Source: Paraprevotella sp.
GTDB lineage: Bacteria; Bacteroidota; Bacteroidia; Bacteroidales; Bacteroidaceae
Direction of reading: 5' to 3'
Length of the DNA stretch: 64,000 bases
NCBI GenBank assembly: GCA_017937925.1
Contig: JAGBCQ010000001.1
Coordinates: 62,001-126,000, forward strand
The notes under the pieces were generated by a model. That model was not told the DNA's origin and did not search any database. It was given only the letters and a program-made list of their open reading frames with translations. The translations under genes were made by a program, and so were the position numbers. Positions 55,947 to 64,000 of this stretch are shown here, piece by piece. Numbering within the stretch: the stretch's first letter is position 1; every line of letters begins with the position of its first letter.

Positions 55947-56012
55947 TTTATTTTTATGAACACTTTGATAAAAACACTACTATTTTTTCCGAATTAGGGT
56001 TAAAAGCACAAA

Positions 56013-56040
56013 AAAACTCACTGAAATATCAGTGAGTTTT
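56013..56040 (-). terminator. Terminator between skp copies 2 and 3
   Basis: A perfect 12-bp stem AAAACTCACTGA/TCAGTGAGTTTT with a 4-base loop. On the minus strand the T-run extends to TTTTTTT. It lies 18 bp after the copy 2 stop and separates it from copy 3. Confidence 0.85.
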
Positions 56041-56058
56041 ATCTTATATATTCTTTTA

Positions 56059-56556
56059 TTATTGTAATCCTAATTTGGCTTTAATTTGCGTCGTTACATC
56101 TGTACTTAATGTTGTACTAATATAAGGAACTCCTGCAGATACATCCATAATATACACATATCCGCCCTCATCACCGACTGTCTTTATCGCGGCAAGCATT
56201 TTTTCTGAAATTGCCTGCATCTTTTGTTGAGATGTCTCTTGCAATGATTTTTGGTCATCTTGATAACGCTGTTGAATACGTGCTTCCATGTCTTGAATTT
56301 CCGTTATTCTGCGTTGCTTTACATTATCTAAAAGACTAGCTTGTTCCTTTTGGAAGTCAGCATATTTTCTCTGCAACTCATCTTGCATACGTTTCAAATC
56401 ATTCTCATATTGGGTTTGAAGTTGTTGAATTTCATTTTGTGCAGTAGTGTACTCCGGCATAGCCTGAATGATGTCTGCTGAATTAAAATGACCAAACTTC
56501 TGTGCAAAGATACTCATAGGAATGAGTAACAATGCCATTAAAATTACTTTCTTCAT
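56059..56556 (-). CDS. OmpH/Skp family periplasmic chaperone, copy 2
   Basis: An OmpH/Skp family protein. The start chosen is ATG 56556 (MKKVILMALLLIPMSIFAQ), giving 165 residues and a clear signal peptide; an in-frame start 33 bp earlier is rejected. The FGHFNSADIIQAMPEYTTAQ start of the mature protein is typical. A Gln-rich coiled coil (about 40-115) follows. It lies between copies 1 and 3, 52 bp after copy 1. It is followed by a terminator. Confidence 0.92.
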   Translation of the reverse strand: MKKVILMALLLIPMSIFAQKFGHFNSADIIQAMPEYTTAQNEIQQLQTQYENDLKRMQDELQRKYADFQKEQASLLDNVKQRRITEIQDMEARIQQRYQDDQKSLQETSQQKMQAISEKMLAAIKTVGDEGGYVYIMDVSAGVPYISTTLSTDVTTQIKAKLGLQ

Positions 56557-56608
56557 CTTATATTTATATTTAATTATTAATACTAGCAATCATGCAAATG
56601 TACGAAGG

Positions 56609-57124
56609 TTAATTGGAATATCCTAATTTTGAAAGAACTTCGTTACTAATATCTACTTTGGGCGAAGCAAAAATAATACTTGTATCCGACGCTCGGTCTA
56701 AAATTAAGGAATATCCCTTACTCTCAGAAATAGCCTTTACTGCATTATAAATTTCATCTTGTATCGGAGCCATTAAACTCTCTCGTTTTTTAAACAATTC
56801 GCCTTCCGGTCCGAAATACTTTTTCTTAAGTTCTGCAGCTTCTTTCTCTTTGGCTACAATTTCTTCTTCTTTCTTTGTCTTTTGCTCAGCACTTAAAAAA
56901 ACGGCTTCGCTTTGATAATTTTTATAAAGCGTTTGTGCTTCTTCTGTCAGTGCTTCAACTTCTGCTTGCCACTTTTTAGAAACCTGATTCAATTGTTCAC
57001 TCGCTCGTTCGTAAGCAGGAATGTTTTTTAATATATATTCCATATCTACTAAAGCAAATTTTTGTGCCATAGAATGTGTGCCCATCATGACGAACAAACA
57101 CATTAACATAAAAAACTTCTTCAT
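56609..57124 (-). CDS. OmpH/Skp family periplasmic chaperone, copy 1
   Basis: An OmpH/Skp family protein of 171 residues next to bamA. A signal peptide (MKKFFMLMCLFVMMGTHSMA) is followed by KFALVDMEYILKNIPAYERA and a charged coiled coil with many Lys and Glu (about 50-125). It lies 17 bp after bamA and probably helps barrel proteins reach BamA. Skp next to bamA is a common order in many Gram-negative bacteria. Confidence 0.93.
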   Translation of the reverse strand: MKKFFMLMCLFVMMGTHSMAQKFALVDMEYILKNIPAYERASEQLNQVSKKWQAEVEALTEEAQTLYKNYQSEAVFLSAEQKTKKEEEIVAKEKEAAELKKKYFGPEGELFKKRESLMAPIQDEIYNAVKAISESKGYSLILDRASDTSIIFASPKVDISNEVLSKLGYSN

Positions 57125-57141
57125 TTTTACCTCCTTTTTTA

Positions 57142-59778
57142 TTAGAATTCTTGTCCTAAAATAAAATGGAATTGACTTCCACCATATTGTTTAGAACCAA
57201 ATACTTCGTCAAATCCGTATGCCCAATCTATACCTAATAGACCTACCATCGGCAAGAAGATTCTCACACCCAGACCGGCAGAACGCTTCATGTCAAACGG
57301 ATTAAAATCCTTCACATTCGTCCATGCGTTACCCGCCTCCAGGAATGCCAAAGCATAAATATTGGTTGAGTTTTGCAGAAGTAACGGATAACGTAATTCC
57401 AATGTAAATCGGTCATACGCATAACCGGTATATCCATTAGGCGTCAAAGCTCCATTGTCATATCCACGCAAAGCGATAGTCTCAGTTGCATAAGTTGTAG
57501 AATAACCTGACATACCATCACCACCTACATAATAGGTTTCAAAAGGTGACTTCTTATGTTTGTTGTAAGCTCCTAACAATCCGAATTCAACTCTTGCCAT
57601 CAAGACCGGACATTTCACGACATTGCTCAAAGCAATATATGTACGCAGTTTAAATTTCCACTTATGATATTCAATCCATTTATACTTCTCTTGCATTTCC
57701 TTGTCATAACTTGAACTTTGATAGTTGTTTGCAAGATTTTCATAATCAACCTTATCAAATAATGAATAAGGAGGTGTCAAACCTACTGACAACAAGAATT
57801 CCGAACCACGACGCGGGTATATCGGATTATCTGTAGAATTACGAGATAAGGATAAGTTCAACGATATATTGTTACATGAACCATTGGATATAAGGAAATA
57901 ATCCCAATTCTTCAATATATATCGTTGGTACGACAAATCTGCAGAGAAATGGAAGTAATCATCAGGCCAACGCAAACGTTTTCCCCAACCTAACGATACA
58001 CCCAATAATTTTACATAAGAGTCGGGATCAAGGAAGTTCTCATAATAATTGGAACCACTTGTTCCGTATCCATACATATAATTGTAATAACTATTGTAAT
58101 AAGAAGAATTATAATAGTTGTCGCTAACGTCTGTCTGTTTAGAGAAGAATGCTGAAAAGGATAAAGAATTGGGGCGTTTGCCTCCAAACCATGGATTCAC
58201 ATAATTGATACTATATGATTGATAATACGTACCGTTCGTTTGTCCGCTGATACTAAACGTTTCACCATTTCCTTGAGGCAAAATTCCACGACGTAATCCG
58301 CCTTTAGTAAACAGATTCGCCAAACAGAAATTAGAAAATTTCAAACCTATTTTTCCAATAACTCCGGTTTGTCCATAACCCAATGAAAATTCAATTTGGT
58401 CATTAGATTTTGACACCAATCCCCAATCAATATCTACAGTTCCGTTAGACGGAGAAGGCTGAACATTAGGATTTATTTGCTCCGGATCAAAATGTCCCAT
58501 TGAAGCAATCTCACGGTATGAACGTTCTAACGCTTCTTTACTAAACAAATCACCCGGTTTCATTCTTAATTCACGACGAACAACACTTTCATAAACTCTG
58601 TCGTTTCCACTTATTCCAATATGTCGTATTGTAGCCTGCGGTCCTTCTGATATACGCATTTCTAAATCCACAGAGTCACCATCAATATTAATTTCTACCG
58701 GCTTCAAGTCATAGAAGACATAACCATTGTTATAATACAAATTACCAATTGCGTCTTCATCTGTTGTCGTACGGTCTGCTAATAACTTCTGATTATAAAC
58801 ATCGCCTCGTTTCATACGCAACAAACGATTCAATTGGTCGGTAGAGTATATCGTATTGCCGACCCACTCTATATTACGCACATAATACTTTTGCCCCTCT
58901 TCAACTTTTAAATAAATATCAACGGTCTTTTCATCATGTGGCGTCACGCTGTCAACTAAAATCACAGCGTCACGATAACCTAATTCGTTGTATTTAGAAA
59001 TCAAGTTAGCTTTATCTTCTTCATATTTTTCTTCTATAAACTTCTTCGCACGGAACCAACTTGCAACACGCCCTTTCTCGTTCGTTTTCTTAAACACACC
59101 AGGTATAAACAATGTACCTTTAATCTTTTTAGTACTTAACGCTTTATTCCCCTCTATTGTAATTGAGTTTATCTTGACTTTATCTTTCTTGTCTATTATC
59201 ACATCCACGATAATCTTATCGGGAGCTGTCACATCATCACGTTGTAAGATTTCTATTTCGGCATTCTTATACCCTTTCTCGTCAAAATATTTTTTTATCA
59301 AAAACTCCGCCCTATCAATCATGTTTGGTGTCAACTGATTGTCTTTTAACAATCCGATACGTTCCTCTAGGTCCTCTCTTTCGCCCTTCTTAACACCATG
59401 GTAATTAATTTGCGACACTCTTGGACGTTGCGTCAATCTTATTCGTAAATAAGCATTATCCCCAACAATACTATCCATTTCTATCGCAACATTTGAAAAT
59501 AATCCGTTTTTCCAAAAACGTTTTATGGCATCCGTCACTTCATCTCCCGGGATACTAATTTTCTGGCCTACCGTTAAACCTGACAAGCCGATTAACATAT
59601 AGTCATCATAATTATTCGCACCTTCAACGGCTATATCTGCTATAGTATAGACTCTTGGCAGACGAGAATATTCTATGGTTGGATGAACTTTTACCTCCTT
59701 TAGTGCTTGAGCGGTAAGACGAATACTACCCAAACACATCACTACTAATATAAGACAAATAGTCTTTATTCTTTTCAT
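57142..59778 (-). CDS. bamA: Outer membrane protein assembly factor BamA
   Basis: BamA is the central barrel of the BAM complex that inserts outer-membrane proteins. It has 878 residues. A signal peptide is followed by five POTRA domains (about 40-440), with motifs such as YKNAEIEILQRD and the fourth or fifth repeat ISGNDRVYESVVRRELRMKPGD. The C-terminal barrel (about 470-878) includes RGYDNGALTPNGYTGYAYDR and ends with FHFILGQEF, a Phe-terminated strand. Tyr/Ser/Asn-rich loops lie at about 540-590. It lies 9 bp after uppS. Confidence 0.96.
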   Translation of the reverse strand: MKRIKTICLILVVMCLGSIRLTAQALKEVKVHPTIEYSRLPRVYTIADIAVEGANNYDDYMLIGLSGLTVGQKISIPGDEVTDAIKRFWKNGLFSNVAIEMDSIVGDNAYLRIRLTQRPRVSQINYHGVKKGEREDLEERIGLLKDNQLTPNMIDRAEFLIKKYFDEKGYKNAEIEILQRDDVTAPDKIIVDVIIDKKDKVKINSITIEGNKALSTKKIKGTLFIPGVFKKTNEKGRVASWFRAKKFIEEKYEEDKANLISKYNELGYRDAVILVDSVTPHDEKTVDIYLKVEEGQKYYVRNIEWVGNTIYSTDQLNRLLRMKRGDVYNQKLLADRTTTDEDAIGNLYYNNGYVFYDLKPVEINIDGDSVDLEMRISEGPQATIRHIGISGNDRVYESVVRRELRMKPGDLFSKEALERSYREIASMGHFDPEQINPNVQPSPSNGTVDIDWGLVSKSNDQIEFSLGYGQTGVIGKIGLKFSNFCLANLFTKGGLRRGILPQGNGETFSISGQTNGTYYQSYSINYVNPWFGGKRPNSLSFSAFFSKQTDVSDNYYNSSYYNSYYNYMYGYGTSGSNYYENFLDPDSYVKLLGVSLGWGKRLRWPDDYFHFSADLSYQRYILKNWDYFLISNGSCNNISLNLSLSRNSTDNPIYPRRGSEFLLSVGLTPPYSLFDKVDYENLANNYQSSSYDKEMQEKYKWIEYHKWKFKLRTYIALSNVVKCPVLMARVEFGLLGAYNKHKKSPFETYYVGGDGMSGYSTTYATETIALRGYDNGALTPNGYTGYAYDRFTLELRYPLLLQNSTNIYALAFLEAGNAWTNVKDFNPFDMKRSAGLGVRIFLPMVGLLGIDWAYGFDEVFGSKQYGGSQFHFILGQEF

Positions 59779-59787
59779 TATTAATTC

Positions 59788-60528
59788 TTATTTTACAACC
59801 ACTTGTTCACTGGTTTTACCAAAACGTCGCTCTCTTGCCTGATAATCACTTATTGCCTTACGCAATTCTTGTTCATCAAAATCAGGCCAATATGTATAAC
59901 AAAAATAAAATTCGGTGTATGCACACTGCCATAATAAATAGTTACTTATTCTATATTCTCCACCTGTTCTAATCAGTAAATCCGGATCCGGCATAAACGA
60001 TGTCGTCAAGTGTTCACTTATTGTTGAGTCTGTAATACATTCGGGATTGAGAGAACCGTCCTTAACCTTTTCTGCGATTCGTTGCACCGCATGGGTCAGT
60101 TCCCATCTAGAAGAATAGCTTAAAGCTATCACCATAGTCATTTTATCAAAGGAAGCAGTACGTTTCATACATTCTTCCAATCTCCTCTTTACCAAATCCG
60201 GAATACGTGTCATATCTCCTATAACACGGAATCTTACTTGATTTTTTATAAAAATTTCATCTTCCAAATGGTCTAATATCAAGCCCATCAAAGCTGCAAT
60301 TTCAGGTTCCGGTCGATTCCAATTCTCTGTCGAGAACGTATATAGAGTAAGATACTTAACACCTAAACGGACTGCTTCTTCCGTTACCTTACGCACGGTC
60401 TCTACGCCCTGCTGATGACCAGCCGTACGTGGTAAACCTTTAGCCTTAGCCCAGCGTCCGTTTCCATCCATAATAATTGCGATATGAGATGGGATGTGTT
60501 CCATATCTAAATCCTGATTAATAGACAT
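59788..60528 (-). CDS. uppS: Undecaprenyl pyrophosphate synthase (isoprenyl transferase)
   Basis: This enzyme makes the C55 lipid carrier used for peptidoglycan and surface glycans. It has 246 residues from ATG 60528. A start at 60504 ([20 protein letters not shown]) would avoid the 11-bp overlap with porG. The catalytic Asp is in [20 protein letters not shown], and the C-terminal [15 protein letters not shown] and YTEFYF motifs are present. It lies between porG and bamA. Confidence 0.96.
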   Translation of the reverse strand: MSINQDLDMEHIPSHIAIIMDGNGRWAKAKGLPRTAGHQQGVETVRKVTEEAVRLGVKYLTLYTFSTENWNRPEPEIAALMGLILDHLEDEIFIKNQVRFRVIGDMTRIPDLVKRRLEECMKRTASFDKMTMVIALSYSSRWELTHAVQRIAEKVKDGSLNPECITDSTISEHLTTSFMPDPDLLIRTGGEYRISNYLLWQCAYTEFYFCYTYWPDFDEQELRKAISDYQARERRFGKTSEQVVVK

Positions 60529-61246
60529 ATTTTATATTATTACAATTTATACATTTAGGGAACAAGTCATACGTCACAGACAACATCGTAAACGAATAAC
60601 AGTCCTTATTCTTAAATCCCGCACTTTGCACTCCATAAGGATCATTCAAAATCACCCCATTCGTGTTTGAAACATCTAATCCGTCTGTTGTCGTAAATCG
60701 CACACTCCATTCTAGACCAATGTTCCATCGATGTTTTAATTTAAACTTCACTCCCACTCCTACCGGTATGTTAAATCCCACATTGGTGTCAACCGGCTTT
60801 GGTGCTATTGTCAGTCCTGCACCAAGCAACATATAAGGAGTTATTCTACTATATCCCTCAAAACCACGTCCTATACCGTAACCCCAGAAATTAAATTCAA
60901 ATTGGGCTCCAAAGTCTATAACATTACGCTTAAAGGATGCATAACCGGGTTCTCCTCCGGATATATTTTCACTATTTGCATCTTTTGGAAAGTAGGTATC
61001 GGTTTCTCCGGATATATGACCGATTGCAAGATTTCCTTTTATCGCCATTCGAGGATTAAAAATATATCGTGCAACAACACTTCCCATCGCACCAAGATGC
61101 GCAAAAGGTTTGCTATTGGCATCCCCTAAATAAAAGCTACCGCCAACACCACCTCCTAATTCCATACGATAAATTTCATCTTGCGACATGCCATTCTGTA
61201 TATGACAAGTCAACAAAAGTATCAATATCGTACGAAGTAATTTCAT
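60518..61246 (-). CDS. porG: Type IX secretion outer-membrane protein PorG (DUF6089)
   Basis: PorG is an outer-membrane barrel that contacts the PorK-PorN ring of the type IX secretion system. The start chosen is ATG 61246 ([20 protein letters not shown]), giving 242 residues; a TTG start 24 bp earlier is rejected. The mature part opens with [20 protein letters not shown] and ends with strands around [13 protein letters not shown]. The place directly before uppS and bamA is the same as for PorG in Porphyromonas gingivalis, which supports the name. It follows the DUF6242 gene closely. Confidence 0.88.
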   Translation of the reverse strand: MKLLRTILILLLTCHIQNGMSQDEIYRMELGGGVGGSFYLGDANSKPFAHLGAMGSVVARYIFNPRMAIKGNLAIGHISGETDTYFPKDANSENISGGEPGYASFKRNVIDFGAQFEFNFWGYGIGRGFEGYSRITPYMLLGAGLTIAPKPVDTNVGFNIPVGVGVKFKLKHRWNIGLEWSVRFTTTDGLDVSNTNGVILNDPYGVQSAGFKNKDCYSFTMLSVTYDLFPKCINCNNIKYVY

Positions 61247-61256
61247 CAGCCTATTT

Positions 61257-62597
61257 TTATCTGTGTGCAAAACCGAATTTATTCAATCGACCTTTCCACA
61301 CTTCATCATTCGTTACAAACCAAATATAATTATCCGAATCTACGGCAACGCCATAAATTAAATTCTGCTTAACAACATTTATCGGGAATGAGTATCTACT
61401 ATTCGTTTTCCACGTTATGCCATTATCAATACTTACTAATACCTGACCTTCTGCTGATTGCTCACGTTGCCCGAACAAAAGTAGTTCATCATTATAATGA
61501 ATCAACGCTGACGATGCCATTCGCGGACAAGTAAATCGATTGTCCGGAGAATCATTAAAATAAGTCCAATTCGGGACATCTCTACGGCTCCACACCATTG
61601 AGACCTTATCACCGGGATACAATAATATATCCCTATTTCCTAAAACAATGGTCCGCTCTACACCATTCTCTTGGAGAAAAGACACCGCTGAAATATTATG
61701 AGACGGGAGATATTCCAAATCCGAATCACCAGCTTCACTAACCCATGTCTCACCATCTATAGAACTCCAAAAGCCCTGTTCTGATAGGGCATAAAGAGTG
61801 GTATTATCCGCTGACAATAGTTTTACATTTTGTTCCATTTCTACCGACATCCAATCACGTCCATCGTCAGATACAAGCACACCACCATTCGTCGTATTCA
61901 TATAGAGACGATTTTGGAATGGGACAATTGTAGAAATATCTCCTAAAGAGCAACCGTTTAAAACACACTCGTTCCATGTCGGCATTCCATTTTTCTCGTT
62001 TACATACGCACAAACATTTCCTTCTTTTTGGGCATATACCCAAATTTCATCGTTCCACGACAAGACCTTCAATGTTTCAGCCGTACTCCACGCCGTTGAC
62101 TCTGACAACTTATTCCAAACAAAGGCATCTCCATCTTGTTGGTGTACATTTAACTTCATTGCATAATCTCGCCACAAAGACCAATCTGATGTATAAACTC
62201 TGAATACTAACGGAGTTGTGAAATCTATTGAATCTGAAATTGAAAAATCTCTCCAACCATCTATTTCGTCAGCCTTGCGATATACAACCGTTCCTGAAGA
62301 TTCTATTGAAACCAGCATGGCATCAACAATGCTATTCGTCATCAATGAGTCCTTATTTTCTATGGTGCCTGCCAACTGGTCAATAGCCATGGGGTAATAG
62401 GCGGCATTATACGACACCATATAAGTCGTATCTTTTCCCGATGTCGTTTTGGTGTTTATCTGTCTTTTTACATAACCCAATGTAAAGCTACTGATATAAC
62501 AATCTGTCGTCATTATATTCTCATCATCTTCTTTACATGATGAAATCATACAGAATGTCAATACTATTATCAACCAAGACAATATGTTTTTATTCAT
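61257..62597 (-). CDS. DUF6242 domain lipoprotein
   Basis: A 446-residue lipoprotein with lipobox CMISSC (C21). Residues about 30-150 match the DUF6242 N-terminal beta domain (CYISSFTLGYVKRQINTKT). The rest resembles a beta-propeller of sialidase/photosystem-assembly type, with repeats such as VSDDGRDWMSVE, SSIDGETWVSEA and VSIDNGITWKTN, the SxDxGxTW pattern. Its role is unknown. It heads the operon with porG, uppS, bamA and skp, so a function in outer-membrane assembly or type IX secretion is a fair guess. Confidence 0.85.
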   Translation of the reverse strand: MNKNILSWLIIVLTFCMISSCKEDDENIMTTDCYISSFTLGYVKRQINTKTTSGKDTTYMVSYNAAYYPMAIDQLAGTIENKDSLMTNSIVDAMLVSIESSGTVVYRKADEIDGWRDFSISDSIDFTTPLVFRVYTSDWSLWRDYAMKLNVHQQDGDAFVWNKLSESTAWSTAETLKVLSWNDEIWVYAQKEGNVCAYVNEKNGMPTWNECVLNGCSLGDISTIVPFQNRLYMNTTNGGVLVSDDGRDWMSVEMEQNVKLLSADNTTLYALSEQGFWSSIDGETWVSEAGDSDLEYLPSHNISAVSFLQENGVERTIVLGNRDILLYPGDKVSMVWSRRDVPNWTYFNDSPDNRFTCPRMASSALIHYNDELLLFGQREQSAEGQVLVSIDNGITWKTNSRYSFPINVVKQNLIYGVAVDSDNYIWFVTNDEVWKGRLNKFGFAHR

Positions 62598-62627
62598 AAA
62601 AATATCAATACATTATTTATCAAGTTA

Positions 62628-62658
62628 CAAAAGTACGTACATTTTTTACTTCTGCGAA
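62628..62658 (-). promoter_or_regulatory. Possible promoter of the DUF6242-porG-uppS-bamA operon
   Basis: On the minus strand TTCG, 19 bases, then TACTTTTG. The -7 box is exact, the -33 box has one mismatch. It lies 31 bp before the ATG at 62597. Confidence 0.55.
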
Positions 62659-62709
62659 ACCAAAAACGTTGAATTATGCAAAAAATCAATAAATAAAGAC
62701 TATTTTTGC

Positions 62710-63801
62710 TTAAAGATAACGTGACAAATGCTCTTTATAGCGATTTAATCGGACGGAAATAATATTGTTCTCATCTATTTTAGATTCCGAAGTTATCCCT
62801 TCATTGGGTATTTGCGGTGCTTGCACTCCTTCTTTCAAAAAAGAGTTTGAACTTTCAACCCGAACTTCATCCCACAAATTGTTACCAATAAATGCCCCCA
62901 AAACATTGGCTCCACCTTCCACCAACAGAGATTGAATGTTTAATTCGTATAAATCGTTTAATATTTTCTGCATATTATCCGCCACACAGTCTATCCTAAT
63001 AACCTTAACATTTGAAGCACCTTCATAGGCAACATCAATAGCAGTTTTATCAACATAGACTCTTGTTGGTAAACCATCAGTAAAAAGACGTAAATCTTTT
63101 GGCAAACGCCCGGTTCCATCTAATACAATCCTCAAAGGTTGGTTTCCAGCCCACAACCGATTTGTCAATGATGGATTATCCAAAACAGCGGTATTAGCAC
63201 CAACTAGGATTGCTTGATGTGTAGCTCTGGCTTGATGCATCCACGCCATTGACTGTGGCGTGGAAAAGGTGTACGCACCACTCCCATGTTGTTCTCTCTT
63301 CAAGTCCATAAAACCATCTATGGATTGCGCCCATTTCAAGGTAATATAAGGGCGTTTTAATAAGTGAAACGTTAAAAACCTTCTATTTAAATCCAAACAT
63401 TCATTCTCCAAAACACCGACCTTGACATCGATTCCCGCAGCTCGTATTTTCTCTATGCCTCTGCCGGAGACCTCCGAAAAGGGGTCCACACAACCTACAA
63501 CCACCCTTGCAATCTTTTTCTCAATAATCAAATCAGCACATGGTGGCGTCTTGCCATAATGTGAACAAGGTTCTAAACTTACATAAATCGTACTATCTTT
63601 CAATTGTGCCGGGTCTTTTACTGAACGTATGGCATTAACCTCTGCATGCGCCTCACCACAACGTACATGATATCCTTCCCCGATAATTCGTCCATTATGA
63701 ACGATTACCGCCCCCACCATTGGATTAGGAGCTGCGCCATAGATACCATTACTTGCCAAACGCAAACAACGATTCATGTATTTTTCATCTTCTGTCATCA
63801 T
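62710..63801 (-). CDS. ribD: Bifunctional riboflavin deaminase-reductase
   Basis: RibD performs the deamination and side-chain reduction of pyrimidine intermediates in riboflavin synthesis. The start chosen is ATG 63801 (MMTEDEKYMNRCLRLAS), giving 363 residues; ATG 63798 is also possible and a TTG 9 bp earlier is rejected. The zinc deaminase motifs are CGEAHAEVNAI and LEPCSHYGKTPPCADLI (about 50-90). The reductase half begins near residue 150 with RPYITLKWAQSIDGFMD and contains LLVEGGANVLGAFI. It is divergent from prmC. Confidence 0.95.
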   Translation of the reverse strand: MMTEDEKYMNRCLRLASNGIYGAAPNPMVGAVIVHNGRIIGEGYHVRCGEAHAEVNAIRSVKDPAQLKDSTIYVSLEPCSHYGKTPPCADLIIEKKIARVVVGCVDPFSEVSGRGIEKIRAAGIDVKVGVLENECLDLNRRFLTFHLLKRPYITLKWAQSIDGFMDLKREQHGSGAYTFSTPQSMAWMHQARATHQAILVGANTAVLDNPSLTNRLWAGNQPLRIVLDGTGRLPKDLRLFTDGLPTRVYVDKTAIDVAYEGASNVKVIRIDCVADNMQKILNDLYELNIQSLLVEGGANVLGAFIGNNLWDEVRVESSNSFLKEGVQAPQIPNEGITSESKIDENNIISVRLNRYKEHLSRYL

Positions 63802-63820
63802 ACAATTCAATAAAATTGTC

Positions 63821-63828
63821 TATTTTTG
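63821..63828 (+). promoter_or_regulatory. Probable -7 box of prmC
   Basis: TATTTTTG matches TAnnTTTG, only 7 bp before the ATG at 63836. The mRNA would have almost no leader, or translation may start at the second ATG (63848). Confidence 0.4.
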
Positions 63829-63835
63829 CCCTATA

Positions 63836-64000
63836 ATGTCAATATCAATGAACATCGTCCATTACATCACCCAACAACTACTTGAGGACTATTCCGCTAG
63901 GGAAGCCAAAGCCATTAGTAGATACATATTAGAAACCCTTTATGGAATCTCTCAATTAGATATCTGTATGGACAAAGTTAGAAAATTCTCTTTAGAAGAA
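63836..64000 (+). CDS. prmC: Release factor glutamine methyltransferase (partial, N-terminal)
   Basis: The first 55 codons are in the window, and the rest lies beyond the right edge. The text DYSAREAKAISRYILETLYG then LDICMD matches the N-terminal helical domain of PrmC/HemK, which methylates the GGQ glutamine of release factors. It is divergent from ribD, an arrangement known in Bacteroidales. An alternative start is ATG 63848. The catalytic NPPY motif lies outside the window, so the call rests on the N-terminal part only. Confidence 0.75.
   Translation, partial: MSISMNIVHYITQQLLEDYSAREAKAISRYILETLYGISQLDICMDKVRKFSLEE

Overview
The window is chromosomal DNA of a member of the Bacteroidota, most likely order Bacteroidales. 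Signs of this are promoters of the Bacteroidetes type (TTTG-N19-TAnnTTTG) at several genes, no clear Shine-Dalgarno sequences, a type IX secretion (Por/Gld) locus, DUF4954, DUF2795 and DUF6242 family proteins, a secreted GH30 glycosidase with a Por-like C-terminal tail, and Bacteroidales-style malate dehydrogenase and TPR/OmpA-like lipoproteins. I cannot fix the genus. The presence of porPKLMN and porG fits Prevotellaceae- or Porphyromonadaceae-like lineages. Nearly all genes look like core chromosome. I see no insertion sequence, prophage or CRISPR array.

Layout. 1-10 kb (minus strand): a translation/transcription superlocus. A strong promoter drives tRNA-Thr(TGT), Tyr, Gly and Thr(GGT), then tuf, tRNA-Trp, secE, nusG, rplK, rplA, rplJ, rplL and rpoB (cut by the left edge), with a terminator-like hairpin between rplL and rpoB. 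Upstream of it is rpsU-xerC-hpf under a closely similar promoter. 10-21 kb: mdh, aminopeptidase P, a gamma-carbonic-anhydrase-like protein, waaA (kdtA)-gltX, a 7TM-HD phosphodiesterase and priA. 21-28.4 kb: the type IX secretion core porP-porK/gldK-porL/gldL-porM/gldM-porN/gldN, followed by a separate outer-membrane barrel gene. 28.5-38.3 kb: a DUF2795 protein, cobalamin adenosyltransferase, a degenerate methyltransferase-like protein, a promoter-terminator pair that may make a short RNA, DUF4954, phosphoglucosamine mutase, a large surface protein interrupted by a UGA at an apparent Trp codon, and nhaA. 38.3-51.7 kb: metG, a 53-residue small protein paired with a GH30 glycosidase, a membrane protein carrying a PARP-like domain, comM, a cysteine-less thioredoxin-fold lipoprotein, a TPR/OmpA-like lipoprotein and xerD. 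51.8-64 kb: aroQ, an O-methyltransferase, rbfA and lolE-like on the plus strand. Facing them is an envelope-biogenesis series on the minus strand: DUF6242 lipoprotein, porG, uppS, bamA, three skp/ompH copies and murI. Last come ribD and the start of prmC.

How the parts work together. The left third supplies ribosomes, elongation factor, charged tRNA and RNA polymerase. The centre and right supply envelope machinery: secretion across the outer membrane by the Por system, barrel assembly by BamA with Skp-like chaperones, lipid carrier synthesis by UppS, peptidoglycan precursors from MurI and GlmM, and lipid A-Kdo transfer by WaaA. The GH30 enzyme has a C-terminal tail resembling Por-system cargo, so it may use the secretion machine encoded 15 kb away.

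The most interesting item is the gene at 44631-46289. It appears to join an SH3b domain, several membrane segments and a C-terminal PARP-like ADP-ribosyltransferase domain with candidate H370, Y414 and E495. Other points of note are the internal UGA at 36748, the orphan promoter plus terminator at 30149-30246, and two intergenic arrays of a 22-bp palindromic repeat.
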